Shown piece after piece: positions 1 through 12,795 of a DNA stretch of 64,000 nucleotides (position 1 is the stretch's first letter; each line of letters starts with the position of its first letter). The position numbers and the translations under genes were made by a program. This DNA is from Strix aluco (Eukaryota > Chordata > Aves > Strigiformes > Strigidae), in contig NC_133931.1 in assembly GCF_031877795.1 (NCBI RefSeq), positions 136,066,621 through 136,130,620 of the forward strand, written 5' to 3'. The notes beneath the pieces were generated by a model. It was not told the origin of the DNA. It saw nothing but the letters and a program-made list of their open reading frames with translations, and ran no database searches.

Positions 1-1072
1 AAAAGGTTTGAATAATGAAATATTTTATTATGTCTATAGAGACATTATTTTTATAATGCTCTCTCTTAAGAATCTTCCTTACAAAGAATTCAGGATTTCA
101 AATTATTTAAACATCATTAAAGTAATCCTTGAATTTGTAGCTCACTGGGTTCAGGCTGTACTGTATAAAACTTTCTAGTAGCTCTCCAAACAAAACAATT
201 ACCTTCTGTCAGTGAGAGCTATTCAACACTGAGGGGGAAAGTCTGATTACTAAAAATAAGTGTCTACTGCAAGCTTAACCCTAAGATAGCAAAGACACCC
301 ATGCTGCAACAGCCTAGGTAGCTGAAATGGCATTAGATACCTTTGTTTAGGTACCTGAATTTCTCCCTATGTACCCAAGATCTCATCTCTACTGAAGATC
401 CATGAAGGACATGACTATCCACAATCTATTTCTAATTGATAGTGTGTAGGAGATTGTGGATGGATGCCTTTCTGGAGGGGATTTGGTCTGCCAACCAAAG
501 ATGCTCCCAGAAGGCTTAGGATTCACCAGTGTGAAGCTGCCACTCCTGGGCCCCCATCAGAAGACACCATAGGAGCGATACTTCACACACTTCAGCACAT
601 CTTAACAGCAATGGCCAATACTGATGGTTTCAACTAGCCCAAATGACCTTGCCCTAGCTAGACTCAGAAACACAAGTAAAGCCTTGCAGAGCTAGATGGA
701 CAAGGGTCTTCAGTCACATGCTGTCAGCAAACAGCTGGGGATAGTAACATCTTAAACTAACACAGCTGTCTGCAAATCAAACATCTGTCCACAGGCTAAG
801 TATTCAGCTATATAATAAATGGAACACAATAGATACACTTTGGATGACTTAAAAATGTGATTCTTACTAGTAGATATTCTCCTAAATCTTACAAATCCCT
901 AAGTATTTCTTACATTACAAATATGGCAACCCTCATTTGCCTACTTTGTGTCATGATTCTCTGTCAGCTCAAAGAGAAACAAAGGAGATGCAGAAATTCT
1001 TAAAAGCCACTTGTACAGGATGCTACTTGCTAGGGATTAACACCACTTATTTTCAGAGCAATAGTGGTAATG
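1..1072. other. Gene-free AT-rich intergenic DNA
   Basis: I see no gene or recognisable mobile element here. Open frames are short and interrupted on both strands. The stretch around 300-360 has repeated AGGTAC/TAGGTA-like words of the sort left by old DNA transposons, but too decayed to classify. Confidence 0.6.
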
Positions 1073-1110
1073 ACACACACACACATATATATATGAATAT
1101 ATATATATAT
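1073..1110. repeat. (CA)n-(TA)n microsatellite
   Basis: A run of CA dinucleotides passes directly into TA dinucleotides broken once by GA. This is a compound dinucleotide microsatellite, likely length-variable. The open frame that crosses it is an artefact of the low-complexity sequence. Confidence 0.9.
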
Positions 1111-1635
1111 CTTCAAATAAGTCCTCTTAAAACTGAGTGGCCTGTGCTGGGCTACAAATATGCAATAAACAGAAAGTAAATTGAATGGACTGCTTGCTTC
1201 CTAAGACGTGTTACTGAGACTATCCTAAAGTTTATGGCAACCTTAAATTGTGCCAAGAGTTCGTGACATTAGGGTAGTGGAACAATTCTCAACTAGTGTC
1301 ATATGCCAAGATAAATTACCTATAAAATCAGTAGCATCTTTTGATGAATTCCACTATGGCATGACTGTATTTATGATGCACAAATATTCTGCTCCTGCCA
1401 CACTCTGTGACCCTATTACTGTGTGACCTCTATTTGAGATTAATACTAGGAACTAGGCTGATTCCATCACACAGACCCTGAATAGTATTTACAAATAAGG
1501 CCTTTTGGCAGATGTTCATCAGAACTGGTAACGAAGAGACAAAATGGTTGAATATCCCATTATCAATCCCTTATTGATCTTATTCTTTGCTATACATCGT
1601 TGCTACCAACAAAATTTTCAACATAGAATAAGCAC

Positions 1636-1686
1636 ATAGAAATGCAGTAATATGTGCATCTGTAATAGAAATGCAGTAATATGTGC
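1636..1686. repeat. 29-bp period tandem duplication
   Basis: A 22-bp word (beginning ATAGAAATGCAG) at 1636-1657 is repeated without change at 1665-1686, a period of 29 bp. The second copy runs directly into the left arm of the palindrome at 1684-1738, so both were probably made in one replication-slippage or template-switch event. Confidence 0.85.
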
Positions 1687-1738
1687 TATTGCTGTTATTT
1701 GACTAAATCAGTGATTTAGTCAAATAACAGCAATAGCA
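1684..1738. repeat. Near-perfect palindrome, 27-bp arms, 1-nt spacer
   Basis: The left arm 1684-1710 (starts TGCTATTGCTG) is the exact reverse complement of the right arm 1712-1738, with one G at 1711 between them. All 27 pairs match. With a 1-nt spacer this would extrude as a cruciform or form a fold-back hairpin. It does not look like a miRNA precursor, which needs a real loop and imperfect pairing. The perfect match implies a recent origin or gene conversion between the arms. Confidence 0.93.
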
Positions 1739-1774
1739 TTTCTTGTTAAATATTTTAAGGCCATCTTTGATCTG

Positions 1775-1815
1775 ACATATATATACACACAAACATACAC
1801 ACATATAAATATATT
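1775..1815. repeat. (TA)n-(CA)n microsatellite
   Basis: Compound TA/CA dinucleotide-rich tract with a few interruptions. Nothing else is seen between it and the MIR-like relic at about 2440. Confidence 0.75.
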
Positions 1816-2439
1816 TACTTGAGTTAAATCCCTCTTTCTGCTCCTGAGATTAAATTAATTGAATTACATTTGGGTGCCTTTGTCCCATTTTGATTTCTTA
1901 TGAAATATTCTTAGGAACGATTTCATAATAAGTAATGTGTAATTTTTAAGCTATTACTCATTAGTAATAACAGCACTTGTCAGTAAGATTTCTGTCTTCA
2001 GAGCAATCTGTACACATCAGCCCTCACAACATCATTGTGAAATGGTTGTTTACGGGAGACTTGGACAAAACCCCCTCCTTGAAGACAGAGATGCATGGGT
2101 TTGTGGTGCTGTGTAGAAAGAGTCGCTTCATACAGTGAAGGTGCATCCTTCTCTCCCCATGTGACCAGTCCCATGATGTAAAGGTGCCTCTTCATTTCTC
2201 TTCTGTGATGGCAGCAGGACCACAGCTAGAGAACTTCTGTTCTTCAGACTCTTACACACCAAATACGGAGTGGCTAAAGTATCCTCAGTGTTCCTAATGA
2301 AATTATGTCTCTACTAGATGACTATAAAAGGCATCAGATGTGCTCACTTTATGAATATAATCTATTACCAATGTATTATTGTGTTAAATATGGTGTTTAA
2401 TCTTCTGGACACTTTGGTGAGTTACAGAAAAGCTAACTT

Positions 2440-2580
2440 TATATTAAAGATGGGAACTGAAGATCAGGACAGATAGTGACCTACCTTCAAATCATTCAGA
2501 AAAACAGTGGTGAAGCAAAAGATTACACAGAATGTCCTGTGTGCTTGTCCATTTTCATATGCAACAAGCTATCCCAGACC
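2440..2580 (-). repeat. MIR-like SINE relic
   Basis: The plus strand reads AAAGATGGGAACTGAAGATCAG and then a decayed 'gtgacctacc..caaatca' block. This is the order seen in the reverse complement of the MIR/CORE-SINE core (GGGAAACTGAGGCACAGAG ... TGACTTGCCCAAGGTCA). Divergence is high, as expected for an insertion older than birds. The call rests on word order, not on an alignment. Confidence 0.45.
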
Positions 2581-2589
2581 AAAGTCAGA

Positions 2590-3660
2590 AGGGGGCTTAA
2601 GAAGCCCAAATTCACAGGACTAGTTGGTGCTTCCTGGAAGAAATACATTGGTTCCATAATTCTGACTCCATATGTTATTTCTCCTTCCCTAATATGTACA
2701 AGGAGCACTTTTCTTACATATTTTTCACACAGGATAGTATGACAGTGAGGGTGCTACATAATGGCAATGCACAGACAGACATTTTTGTGTCTGTGGCCTG
2801 TGAGGAGCTGTGTGTTTGTAAACTGCAAGGTAGTCTGTCTTAAGAGACTCTGTTAAGGTTTGATGGAGAGCAAGTTCCATGTATTTTGTGAGGATATCCC
2901 AGTTTTATGCCTCTCGCTGGCTCTGTCCCACTGACTCGAGCTGGCAGCAGAGCTTTCTGTTGTGTCTTCATCTCCCAGCCTCTTGCCACCAACCTGGCAG
3001 GGCTTTCTGCTTTTCTGGGAAAGCAGCTCCTCAAGACTGCCCTTCAGGGTCTATGGAAAATCAGCTCAACGCAGTTGGAGGAAGCTGCTGTCAGTGCGCT
3101 GCTATCATCTTCTCCCTTCAATGCTGCCCTTCAGAATGGAGTGCTGTGCTTTCGGGGCTTCACTTGCTACAATTTTCTTCCAGAAATATTCAGCTTTCTC
3201 CAAAAATATTCAGTCATAATCTTCAGCATTACAGCTCTTTGGTTTTGGTTTAAAGTACTCCCTGAGTATTCAGAATGCTTAGACCACCACACAGTTGCTT
3301 GTGCAGTTGTAGAAGAAAAAGCTTGTAGTGTGTAGTTTCTCCAGTTTGAGTTCCTGTCAATCTTGACAGGCAGGTATGGAAATAGACCTGAAATTTGAGA
3401 GCTGTGGGGGAATTCTCCTTCCTAACCCTCTAAGCACCCATCCGAGGTTCAGGCAGCTACTCCATATAACTTTTGTTAAACCATGCAGCAGGTGCCTCCT
3501 GCAGTAAAATTTCAGCTTTAGCAGTTGGAACCTGTATCCTTAGCTGACCTCCAAGGTCAGCCTTGCAAGATGGTCAGAATTAGTCTGTACAGTAGACCAC
3601 AAGAGGAAGAGAGAGTGTTCGCACTGGACAGTAAACCAGGACTGGAAGATCTATGTTTGT
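2590..3660. other. Unassigned stretch with overlapping short open frames
   Basis: Around 2880-3335 all three plus frames stay open for about 85-140 codons at once. That is what a moderately GC-rich, stop-poor stretch does by chance, and the translations show no domain or low-complexity protein pattern that I recognise. I see no convincing splice sites. It could be a fragment of an unclassified repeat. Confidence 0.4.
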
Positions 3661-3665
3661 CAAAA

Positions 3666-3782
3666 CAGTGCTTTGGGACAAGTTACTTTGTTCCTTGCTC
3701 CTTCATATCCCCATGTGAAAAGTAAGAAGAATAATTGCTTTCCCCACAGAATACTGTGAGGTGGGGAATAAAGTCCGTTATA
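3666..3782 (+). repeat. MIR-like SINE relic
   Basis: The sequence runs in the order of the MIR core and 3' part: 'tttgggacaagttactt', then a CTCCTTCATATCC block, then an AAAAGTAAGAAGAATAAT block, then 'ctgtgaggtggggaataaag'. This corresponds to the familiar CTTGGGCAAGTTACTT ... CTCATCTGTAAAATG ... GTTGTGAGGATTAAATG layout. Decay is heavy. Orientation is plus. Confidence 0.5.
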
Positions 3783-6700
3783 TAGTTTATGAGACAGAGA
3801 CCAACAGACTTAAACAAAGGTGGATTTGATAATAGTATTCATCCTGAAAAAGTCCCAGGGGCTGGGGTCAGGGAGGCCAGTTCCTGGCAGGATCAAACAG
3901 GGACCTTTTTCCAAGGGATCTCTACTTTCTCTAAAGAAAGGCAGCGAGTACTGCTAGCTTTCCTGTCAACTAATATCTGCTACACGCTTCCTGCACCTTG
4001 AGGAGCCCCTGCAGGGAACTGCCTCGAAAAAATAAAGAGTTAGAAATACAGAAGATGAGTTCTTATAATTCATCTCAGAAGTAGCTGAACTAGTTTTCTC
4101 ATCAATTCTAGGCTTTTTGTTTGAGCTCTGCAGTGTTAGTTTCTTACTAGTACCCATTGCAGGAATACATCACCAAGAGCAAACCTTCAGAGGTATACTG
4201 GGACAGTGTTTCACAATTTCCTATGATAAACACCATATGATTTATTTTTATTAGCAATGGCATGAGTTTAAAATTAAAATGCAAGGGCTATGGACCCCTT
4301 TTGCTCTAGCATGTTACAATATACGTTTCCAGTCACATTACAAAGATATGATTAGTCAGCTGGACCATTTTCCTTCCCATCCTACACCCACCTTACCCAT
4401 GCAGCAGAACTACCTCCAACCCTGAGACCTCCTACTGCTCATTTTTTCCCCTTTTCTTTAAAAACAGAACAAAGCATCTCTTTTAGCTTATAAGCAGACA
4501 GAAGCAAAGAAGAAAAAAAAAAAAAAACACAAAAAAAATCCCACAAATAAACCCCACAAGTCCTTCTGTAAATGTAGTGGACAGCATGAGGAGGAAGATA
4601 GAAGTTAGCTGAATCCAGTATTGAGTTACACGGCTGTCCAGTGCTTTAGGAATTGTATTTTAAATATGATAGACTGGCTGGCTGGAATGTTACTAGATAG
4701 AGATCAAAAAGTTCATCTGATGAAGCCAAATGGTAACTAAAAACCCTTCAAGTTTCTTTTAAAAAACACACAAATATGGTGGCTCAGCATGCCCTACTTT
4801 GTATATAGCTATGAGGAAAACTGGCAAATTAAGCATTTTTACCACCAGAAAACAGTATTTGTTCCATGACAAATGTTAACCACTGTATAAGTTCATTTCC
4901 CTCCTTTGCACTTGAATATTATTGATTAACCACAGGAACAGAAGAATCTTTGAGCACCAACCCGAATTATCTGAAAGCCTTTCTTGGTTTCCCAAGCATG
5001 AATTCCACAGCACTTAGTATAAAGAAAAATATTTACAATCTGGGTGGTAAGAGACACCTGGGTGGAGGGAAATTGATAGTGGGAATAGAAGTCTGGCTCA
5101 ACTGTAGTTAGAGTGAAAAGCTTACCCAGAAAATACAAATGATAAGCCATTAATAGAAACTGTGCTCTTGAGATTCATTCCACGAGTATGATAGTACACC
5201 AAGGAAATAGCATCAGCAATGCCAACTGGCAGCAAACCAGAAAAACAAACATCAGCAGGGTATTAGAAACTCATCTGGGAGAAAAAAATGCCATTTTCAG
5301 GTAAGATATATTAGGTGAGATTTGTCCTGTGACTGCAGCTCTTTTATGCAGGGAAAAAGCCCAAGTAGTGAAAAGAGCCTCTGAAAGCTCCAGATGCAAC
5401 TGAAGGAGGATTTCCTCCGGCAACCACGAGGAAGGCTTTTGGCTGTCCCTCTAAAAGCCACCGGCAACCCCAGGCATCAAATAGGCCCCCAGTGGAGGTG
5501 GGGGCTGCAGAGCCAAACCACATGTGTTTCAGGCACATTGAGCAACACTGTCACCAGCAGAGCACACAAGGCCTCTGGGCTATGTAAATTCTGCAAAAAT
5601 TTGAAGACTGCCTCGATGCTTGCAGCAGGCTGGGCTAGGGAGGGGACTAAAACTGCCTTTACTTCTCCTTCCTGTGGGGGTAGGAGTCCTGTGCTCTTTG
5701 GCAGGTGACCCAGGCTGTCACCCCTTATCTTTTCACACTGACACTGAGATCTATGTAGAAGTGCCTTTAAATTTAAAGACAGGCATATTTTAAGAAAAGA
5801 AGTGAGACTAATAAAGCCAGGAGTTGCACCGGGGGAGATGCATGTGTGTACATGCTCTGGTAGCCCACAGGAACATCATAGCACCCATTGTGCATCTCCT
5901 TGCATCCCCATAAGAAGCCAAGCCATAAAGAACTGCTCCTGATGGGCCAGGCCCCAGGGCACAGCTTCTTCCATGTGTGGGATGCCTCAGTCATCATTGG
6001 GATAGCATAGCCTCATGGACTTCAGAGGCTTTGGCCACAGAAAGAAAAGGAACAATTTATCTGCTACCTTAAAATCTCTTATTTTAAGATTTAGTTCATG
6101 TCAGGTCACTTCCCATGACCATAAAACAAAGCCTAAATGGAACAAGGAGAAGGGGAAATAGAGGGATATTCTTATTCTAATGAAAAAATTAGTAGGCACA
6201 TAAGCCTAAAGGGGCACATGGGAAGATGTCATAAGCATTTCTTTGCTCTGAGGAGCTGCTTTAGCAGTGAGAGCATCAGAGAAGAGGCTGTCAGTGGCTA
6301 AAAAGGAAAAATCCCCAGAGTTGCCACAGCATTCAAAGAAGTGTTCAGGCCTGAGTCAGCTGTTAATTAGGTAGCTTCAAATGGGAGAAACCATTTATAG
6401 GAAGCCCTGATTCTGAAAAAAAATCCCATGTCCTCCCTCTGGCATTATGACAGGTCAGTGAATGTTAGATAGAAGAGAGGGAAAGAAATGAGGCAAAAGC
6501 TTTCTTTAATGGTGGACAGGAAAGGTCTTTAACTCCTTATCACCTTCTTGTTAACATCTGTCTTCTCCATCAGTTTTCATCTTATCTAGATAGGTTAGAT
6601 TGGCTGATGGGATGACTCACTCATTGAGGTGAATAAACTCTTTCTATCAAAAAAGCGGAAGGTGACAACTAAAATGTTTACCTTAGTGGCCATGATAATC

Positions 6701-7832
6701 ATTTCCCCAATGTTGCAGGGACAGGGCAGAGAATCAGATGCCATGATGGGGAGTTTTGTAGTGTTAGTATCATTTGAAACAAAAGTAAGCAGGGAGAACA
6801 ATACTGCAACCTTCTGATTTCAAATTCAATGCTGTTGGTGTGATCTCGTCATTCAAAATTGCTGGATCAGGTAAATAAATTCCCCTAAAATACAGTTGCT
6901 TTGATGGGTTCTTGCATTCTGTTGGCTTGTATCTAATTTATTTTATTCCCATTCAATTTGTAGAACAGACTCTTGCAAGTATTTCCCAATAACTTTTAAA
7001 TTTCTACAATTGCTGAGATAGTGTCTCAGACAAAGACCTATAGGGCTGAAATAAAAATAGTGAAGGGTTCAAGATGACATCATGTTTTATGAACACAAGA
7101 CGTGACCACAAATAACCTACAATAACCTTTAAAATTAGTTTTTTCCTGACTTCATAAAACAATATTTTATTTGGCAGGCCCTTATTGGCAAGCGCTTTGA
7201 ACAGTTCTATTTGTTTTCTGTAACCAGGAAGACACAACCAGTGTTTTCACATAGGTTTCCTCAGTACTGTGGTTTTGCCATTTTCTGCCTCTTTATTACT
7301 GCCTGCTGCTGTTGAATATTTTTCTTTGGGATGTTTATTAAGAACAAGGATATGAATTAAAAAAACCCAAACTGTCTTTATAACAGCACTAGTGAGTTTC
7401 TCCCACTGTAATATTACTGTATCAAAAACACAGAAATAGATCATGGTATCTTGAATGATCTGGTTGCTTTAAGTCTAAAGTCATGTAATAACATACAGCT
7501 GGCTACATGTATATTATGAGAAACTGAAGGAAATCAGCCCATATGTCCTTTGATGCATTAACCAAGACCAAGATTTAGAAATCCACCATAACTTGTAACA
7601 CCATATGAAATGGAGGAAGGGGCTTTGCCAGTCACTGAACTAAATAACAAAATAAAATCTAAGTGTTCCAGTTAAAGTAAATTAGAAATTAGTATCACAG
7701 AGTGCAAGAAATGCTTCTGGTTTCTTAGGGGTTTTACCTGGGATTAGTTGCTATTTCGTTTCACCATCACCAGTTGTGCTGGTTGTGAGAGCCACAGCTT
7801 CAACTTGAGAAGTCTGTTTTTCATAGTACCGC
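3783..7832. other. Gene-free intergenic DNA
   Basis: No host exon, tRNA, LTR or CR1 is recognisable. There is an A-rich patch at about 4509-4540 and several T-runs. Open frames of 60-104 codons (for example 5394-5708) lack coding character and overlap frames on the other strand. Confidence 0.55.
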
Positions 7833-7865
7833 TCAAATACAGAGAGTACAGCTCTCTGTATTTGA
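7833..7865. repeat. Perfect 14-bp inverted repeat (hairpin)
   Basis: TCAAATACAGAGAG at 7833-7846 is the exact reverse complement of 7852-7865, with a 5-nt loop TACAG. It is a compact stem-loop in otherwise unremarkable sequence. No T-run follows that would make it a Pol III unit. It may be a small fold-back mutation like the larger palindrome at 1684. Confidence 0.85.
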
Positions 7866-10800
7866 CACTGCTCAGGCTTTTGTTGTTTTGAGTTGGGCTG
7901 TCGTGGAAATACAGACCTTTTTCCCACTACATCTGTAGGAGTAGTTATGCTGCTCCCAGTGTCTTAAATATGTAATTTGGGGGTTTGGGGTTTTCTTTAA
8001 CATTCTTAAAGAAAAATCTCTATAATATTTTTATTCAGTATATTTTGAACTAAGAAGGAAATTTAGCGTGCAATCCAAATTTCACCATTCAGCAAACCCC
8101 ATCCCCCCCCAAATGTTTTGTATGTTTGAGTAGGGGCCATACAATTAAGATGAGCTTTTCAGCTTCTGTACACAGTTTGGACTTCCTAGTAATCCCTCTT
8201 TCTTCTGTACAGTATGAAGCTTGAGTGAGTAAGGAAAGTTCCAATAATTAAACTTGCTCTATTGACCTAACCAAAATTAACTGGCTATGCAACAATGTAG
8301 CTGTCCATGTAAAAACAGGAAGTCAGATTTCCCCAAGTAACCCTTATTCACCATGAGAAAAACAGCTGGTGCTCTCCCTTTACATGCAAGTGTGTGGGGC
8401 ATGGATAAAAGATGTATACTTCTGATATCCTCTCTTTTAAAAGGGTGTGTTTTTTTTTCCAGTGGAAGTTTTCCAGCACTCAGTTCCTGAGAGGTAGGGC
8501 CCCAAGACAGTCTGGTCAAAATAGTTAGAATCATATCTTTGTAAGGACAAGTCTGTGAAAATGAACAAAGAAGCCACATTAGTATAACATGAATAATCCT
8601 CCCTGACCTCCAAAGAGAAAAATAATAAAGGATTTATTACACGCTTTTTTTTTTCTCCCTAAGAAAGAGTAATAAGAAAAATCCTCCTTACAACAACAAT
8701 AACCACTGTTTCAGAATCAGAGCTTTTGTGTCACTGTTTTTCAGTAGTTACGCTACATTTCTCTCAGTACACTGCTGGGATTTTTTATTTTTTATTTTGC
8801 TACGCATGCTCGCACATCTGCTCCACATGTGTGATCAGCAACTGGATTTTCTGAGCTGAACGTCCTGTTAAATGGACAGAGTGGGCAGATCATTCCTTAG
8901 AGAGCGGAGAATCTGCCTCTGGTGGATTGCCGCCAAATGCAATGGTGTAATAAAGAAAAGAAAGCTGCTCATTCGGATTGCTCTGAAATGAACTGTGTCC
9001 TCTCCTAAAATACCATCTGGTTAGGATCCCTGGAGGCACAGTCCAACACACCTAGGTCTGGCAGTCTGTCTGTTTGATGGCTGTAAATGTCTATGCGTAG
9101 GTCGACTGGGGGAAGGCAGGATCATTAAGAATTGGAAGAGGTGAAACAATTGTACTCTCATTCCCTTTCACCCACCCAGACAAAATTACACATGAGGGTT
9201 GTGGAGGTGATTGTACTTTCTGTTGTTGAAGCTGACAGCTAATCTTTAAAATAGGTGTCTTAGGCTTTGACTTTCTATGTATTGTCTAAAAGCTTTGTTT
9301 TCAGCTGGTGTAAACCAGCAGCAGTCTGGACTGATGGTCTCTCTTCAGATTCGGCCCTTAGCGCATTAACCAAGGGCTTTATAGTAAACTGTATAAAGGA
9401 GATTGAAGTGAGCCCTTGTGGTATTTGTGCAAGGAAATCCAGCTTCCAAAAATCAAATCACACCAGGGACTGATAACAGATGTACAAAGTAAGAGGAGAA
9501 ATTAACAGATGCTTCCCAGTTCGGGCCGTTATCACCAATGAAACCCAACTCATATGGTCCGTAGGTCACATTAAAGAGTCTGCTGCAGATGAGTTTGGTT
9601 CTTTCCTGATGCTGTCAAAATGAAGATTGTGACTGCACGGTGCTGGATCTATCCTGAATACAAGTTGATTTTCTGAAGTACTATCAGTGTTGCTAAAAGG
9701 ATCCCTCTGTGAGTTTAGCAGTTAGTTCTGCAACCAGACAAACAAGTAGTATCACACTGGTTTAATCCGTCTCTGTAAAGTAGGAAACATGACAGTTCCA
9801 TTCTCAACAAATTCAACATGTCATTTTCATTTTCTTCTCAGTCTACATCTATCCTGGTCAATTAAACAGGGCCTGGAAACATTCCTGGGCACTGGATTAC
9901 AATCATCTATGGTGTTAAACAGCTAGGCAAGTCCCTAGCACCCTCAAGGTTGCTGCCAGCTACCCTTCAAACCACTCCCAGGCACAAATCAGAAGCAGGG
10001 GATTTCCAGAACCATTCCCAATAGGCAGTTTGCAAGCAGCCACCCAGTTTTGGAGGTTAAAAGTGTTTACTAGAGCTGAGCTGGCTGCTCTGTGCTTGTT
10101 GGCCTTGGTTCCTGGGAACGTTTCAGCCGCCCATGCATAGCCCTGGACAACTCTCACCAGTGAGACTTTATTTTAAGCAGGGGCAGAGTCTACCATTTTC
10201 TGAGGCAGAGGGTTTTTTTTCTGCCTGGGGAGACAATTTTCTCTGTAAACAAGCCCAAATTATAAAACTCTGGAGTTATTTTCAGGGCTTCCCTCTGCAG
10301 CTGCCACTTGACAGGGTTTTGTTTCTGCGATTGCCCTGGAAGCAGTAGTGTGTCACTGATGGGGTGGATCTCTCAGCCTCTAGCTAATGCAGTCACACTG
10401 CCCCATTGAAATCACCATACAAACGTTTTAGTTTGGTTTTCTTTTTCCAGAGGTGTTTTAAAATAGCTAGTTGTTGGTTATATTGTGAGTTCCTATTGTT
10501 CTTGTTTATCCATCTGCTTGTAATTGTGCTGGATTCGGTTCAAGATGATTTTTAACTAATTTGAAATCATTAATTTGATTATTGCTTACCACCCAACAAA
10601 GAAATGGGCAAAAACCAGGATTCTGCCTTTTCAGGGCTTTTCAAGAACTTGGATTCAGCTCAAATACAAATGAAATATTATTATTTTTTTAAATTTTTAT
10701 CGAGTCAGAGATTACAAAAAAATGCATTAGAAGCAATGACAGAGGGTGTATCTTAAAGAAATTACTCCTTTGGCTCAAGTTGTTATTTTAGCAACTATGA

Positions 10801-12689
10801 AACTGAGAAAAATATCACTTTCACTAACAGCTGTGATAGCTCATTGGGTCTCAGACCAGGTATTCCAGGGAAAGTCTCTTGTTTAACTGGTACTTTCTGG
10901 GCTTCCCTGCATGAAGCTGCAACCTGGCAGGAATTCCTATTCTGACCAGCTTCCAGTCCCATGGAGGGCTTTGTCTGAGCCCAGCACTTCCAGGCCCCAA
11001 GTACAAGCTCCAGGGGTGCTGGGTGCAAAGAGCAGGACTAAGGGCCAGGACTCGGAGGGCTCTGAGATAGTTTCAAATGCAGATCCTATCTTGATCAATT
11101 ATTGTGTACGAAAAGTTGATTTAGTAAATGGAACAGGAGTTGAAATGGGACAGGATCATTAAGAGAAATGCTGAAAGAAAAAGTTTTCATTCATTATCTA
11201 AGTCACAGTGACAGGGTAATTAGTAACTAACAATGAGGTGATGCCATTTAGGTGATGAACTAGGTGACACAGAGCCCAGTTGAAATGAATCCATTTGAAG
11301 TTTTGTTAAATTCACTTAGAGGTTTTCGGTATTTTCTGGTTTTCTTCCTGCCTTCCTGGATGCCCTCTGTTCCCCACAAGCTCAAATCTCCCAGGAGTGC
11401 AGTTCCCTTGTTAGTGACCACAGCATCATATGGCAGTGATATGGCTCCTGCTGCAGCCAGCCTGGGCAGATCCACTCCCACTGACTGCACTAGCACAGGT
11501 CTGCAGTACCTTCTGCAAACCAAACTTGTGGGGGGATGAACAGAAAGGGTTTGAACAGAAAGGATTCCTTCTTTGAAACTGTCCTTATCAGCTGAGCAAG
11601 GCATTTCTTCCTACCTGACAATACTTCTCCTCATTGTAAGTCAGGAGAACTGAAAACCAGTGGCTGCCTGTGCAAAAACACTGAATTGGAAGCGAATCAT
11701 CTCACCCACATCACATCTCACCCAGATCTGCTGCCCTTTGAGGACCTGAAAAGTCTTCCTGCTGGCTTGGGTGGGTTTTTGGCTTGGGTCCCCCGTATAG
11801 GTACAGCAGAAAGCCCGTAACCAAGCAATTAAAGCTTCATGAAATCAAACTATTCTACTTCATAGATCTGATATAATGCATTTAATAATAAATCAAATCT
11901 TAGCCATTTTATAGGGTCACATAAAGAAATGGAAAGGGATCTAGAAGAAGACACAGTGCAGGGCATAGAGTCCTGGATGATAAATAGGTATTTTAGCACA
12001 CATGGTGGTACAAAGGCAGAGCTCTGCAGAGCCATGCAGTAAGCCATGGCAGCTATCTTCTACTCTACCTGGTGTATGTATGGCTTTCTAGATCTCACAG
12101 AGCTTAAGAAAAGGACTCAGTAATACAGTACTATGCCACACCACACACCTCCTCATTTCACAAATATGACAGCATTATGGACTGGTGAGAGAAAAAAAAA
12201 AAAAACAACCTACTACTGGGGAAAAAATGTTTGCTGACTTTTTCTGTTCAGTGTTGTCAATACAGTTTTTATTTGCCTCAGCAAGTTGTCGGTAGGTGAA
12301 AGATAACAGCCAAGGCTAGAGAGTAAACATTTTGTGTTGGTCCACCCACAAAGCATTTAAATAAGAAACTGAAGCTTATTCAGCGTAACTCAGGTTTAAC
12401 TATCTCATTTTCAACATAGTTCACTCTTCATGGCCTTTCAGATCCTGGTCTCTTCATGTTTGTTCTCAGCCTCCTGAACCTTCCTGCCTGCTCTTTCATG
12501 TTCAACATCTGGCTTAATCAGACTTAGGTTATCATTACATTTGTGAACATGTCTGATGAAGGTGCCTCTTTTATTACTCACTTGCAGTCTGGTTTTAAAC
12601 GTTAACATCTTAAATGTTGATAGGTTTTATTCTCATTCCCCAAACTGCATATTGTTTACACGTGTTTCCCCTAGGTATATAATATAGAC
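7866..12689. other. Gene-free intergenic DNA
   Basis: I see no supported gene. Notable only are short homopolymers (C8 at 8103-8110, T-runs near 8450 and 8645, an A-run near 12,191). Open frames up to 114 codons (11,260-11,604, minus) overlap an equally long plus-strand frame and show no recognisable protein. Confidence 0.5.
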
Positions 12690-12795
12690 ACTAAAATGCA
12701 AACAAATATATATATGCATGTATTTGCATCCACACTACATACATTTTATATGTAGATAGATATATAATGTATACAATCTTTGTGCATATATTTTT
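12690..12795. repeat. AT-rich dinucleotide tract
   Basis: Interrupted TA/TG/CA runs (ATATATATATGCATGTATTT and similar) form a decayed microsatellite region. No other function is visible. Confidence 0.6.

Noticed and set aside
1684..1738. miRNA precursor interpretation of the palindrome
   Set aside because: A perfect 27-bp stem with a 1-nt spacer has no usable loop or bulges.
2879..3335. Three overlapping plus-strand frames of 85-142 codons
   Set aside because: Simultaneous opening of all frames indicates stop-poor composition, not a gene.
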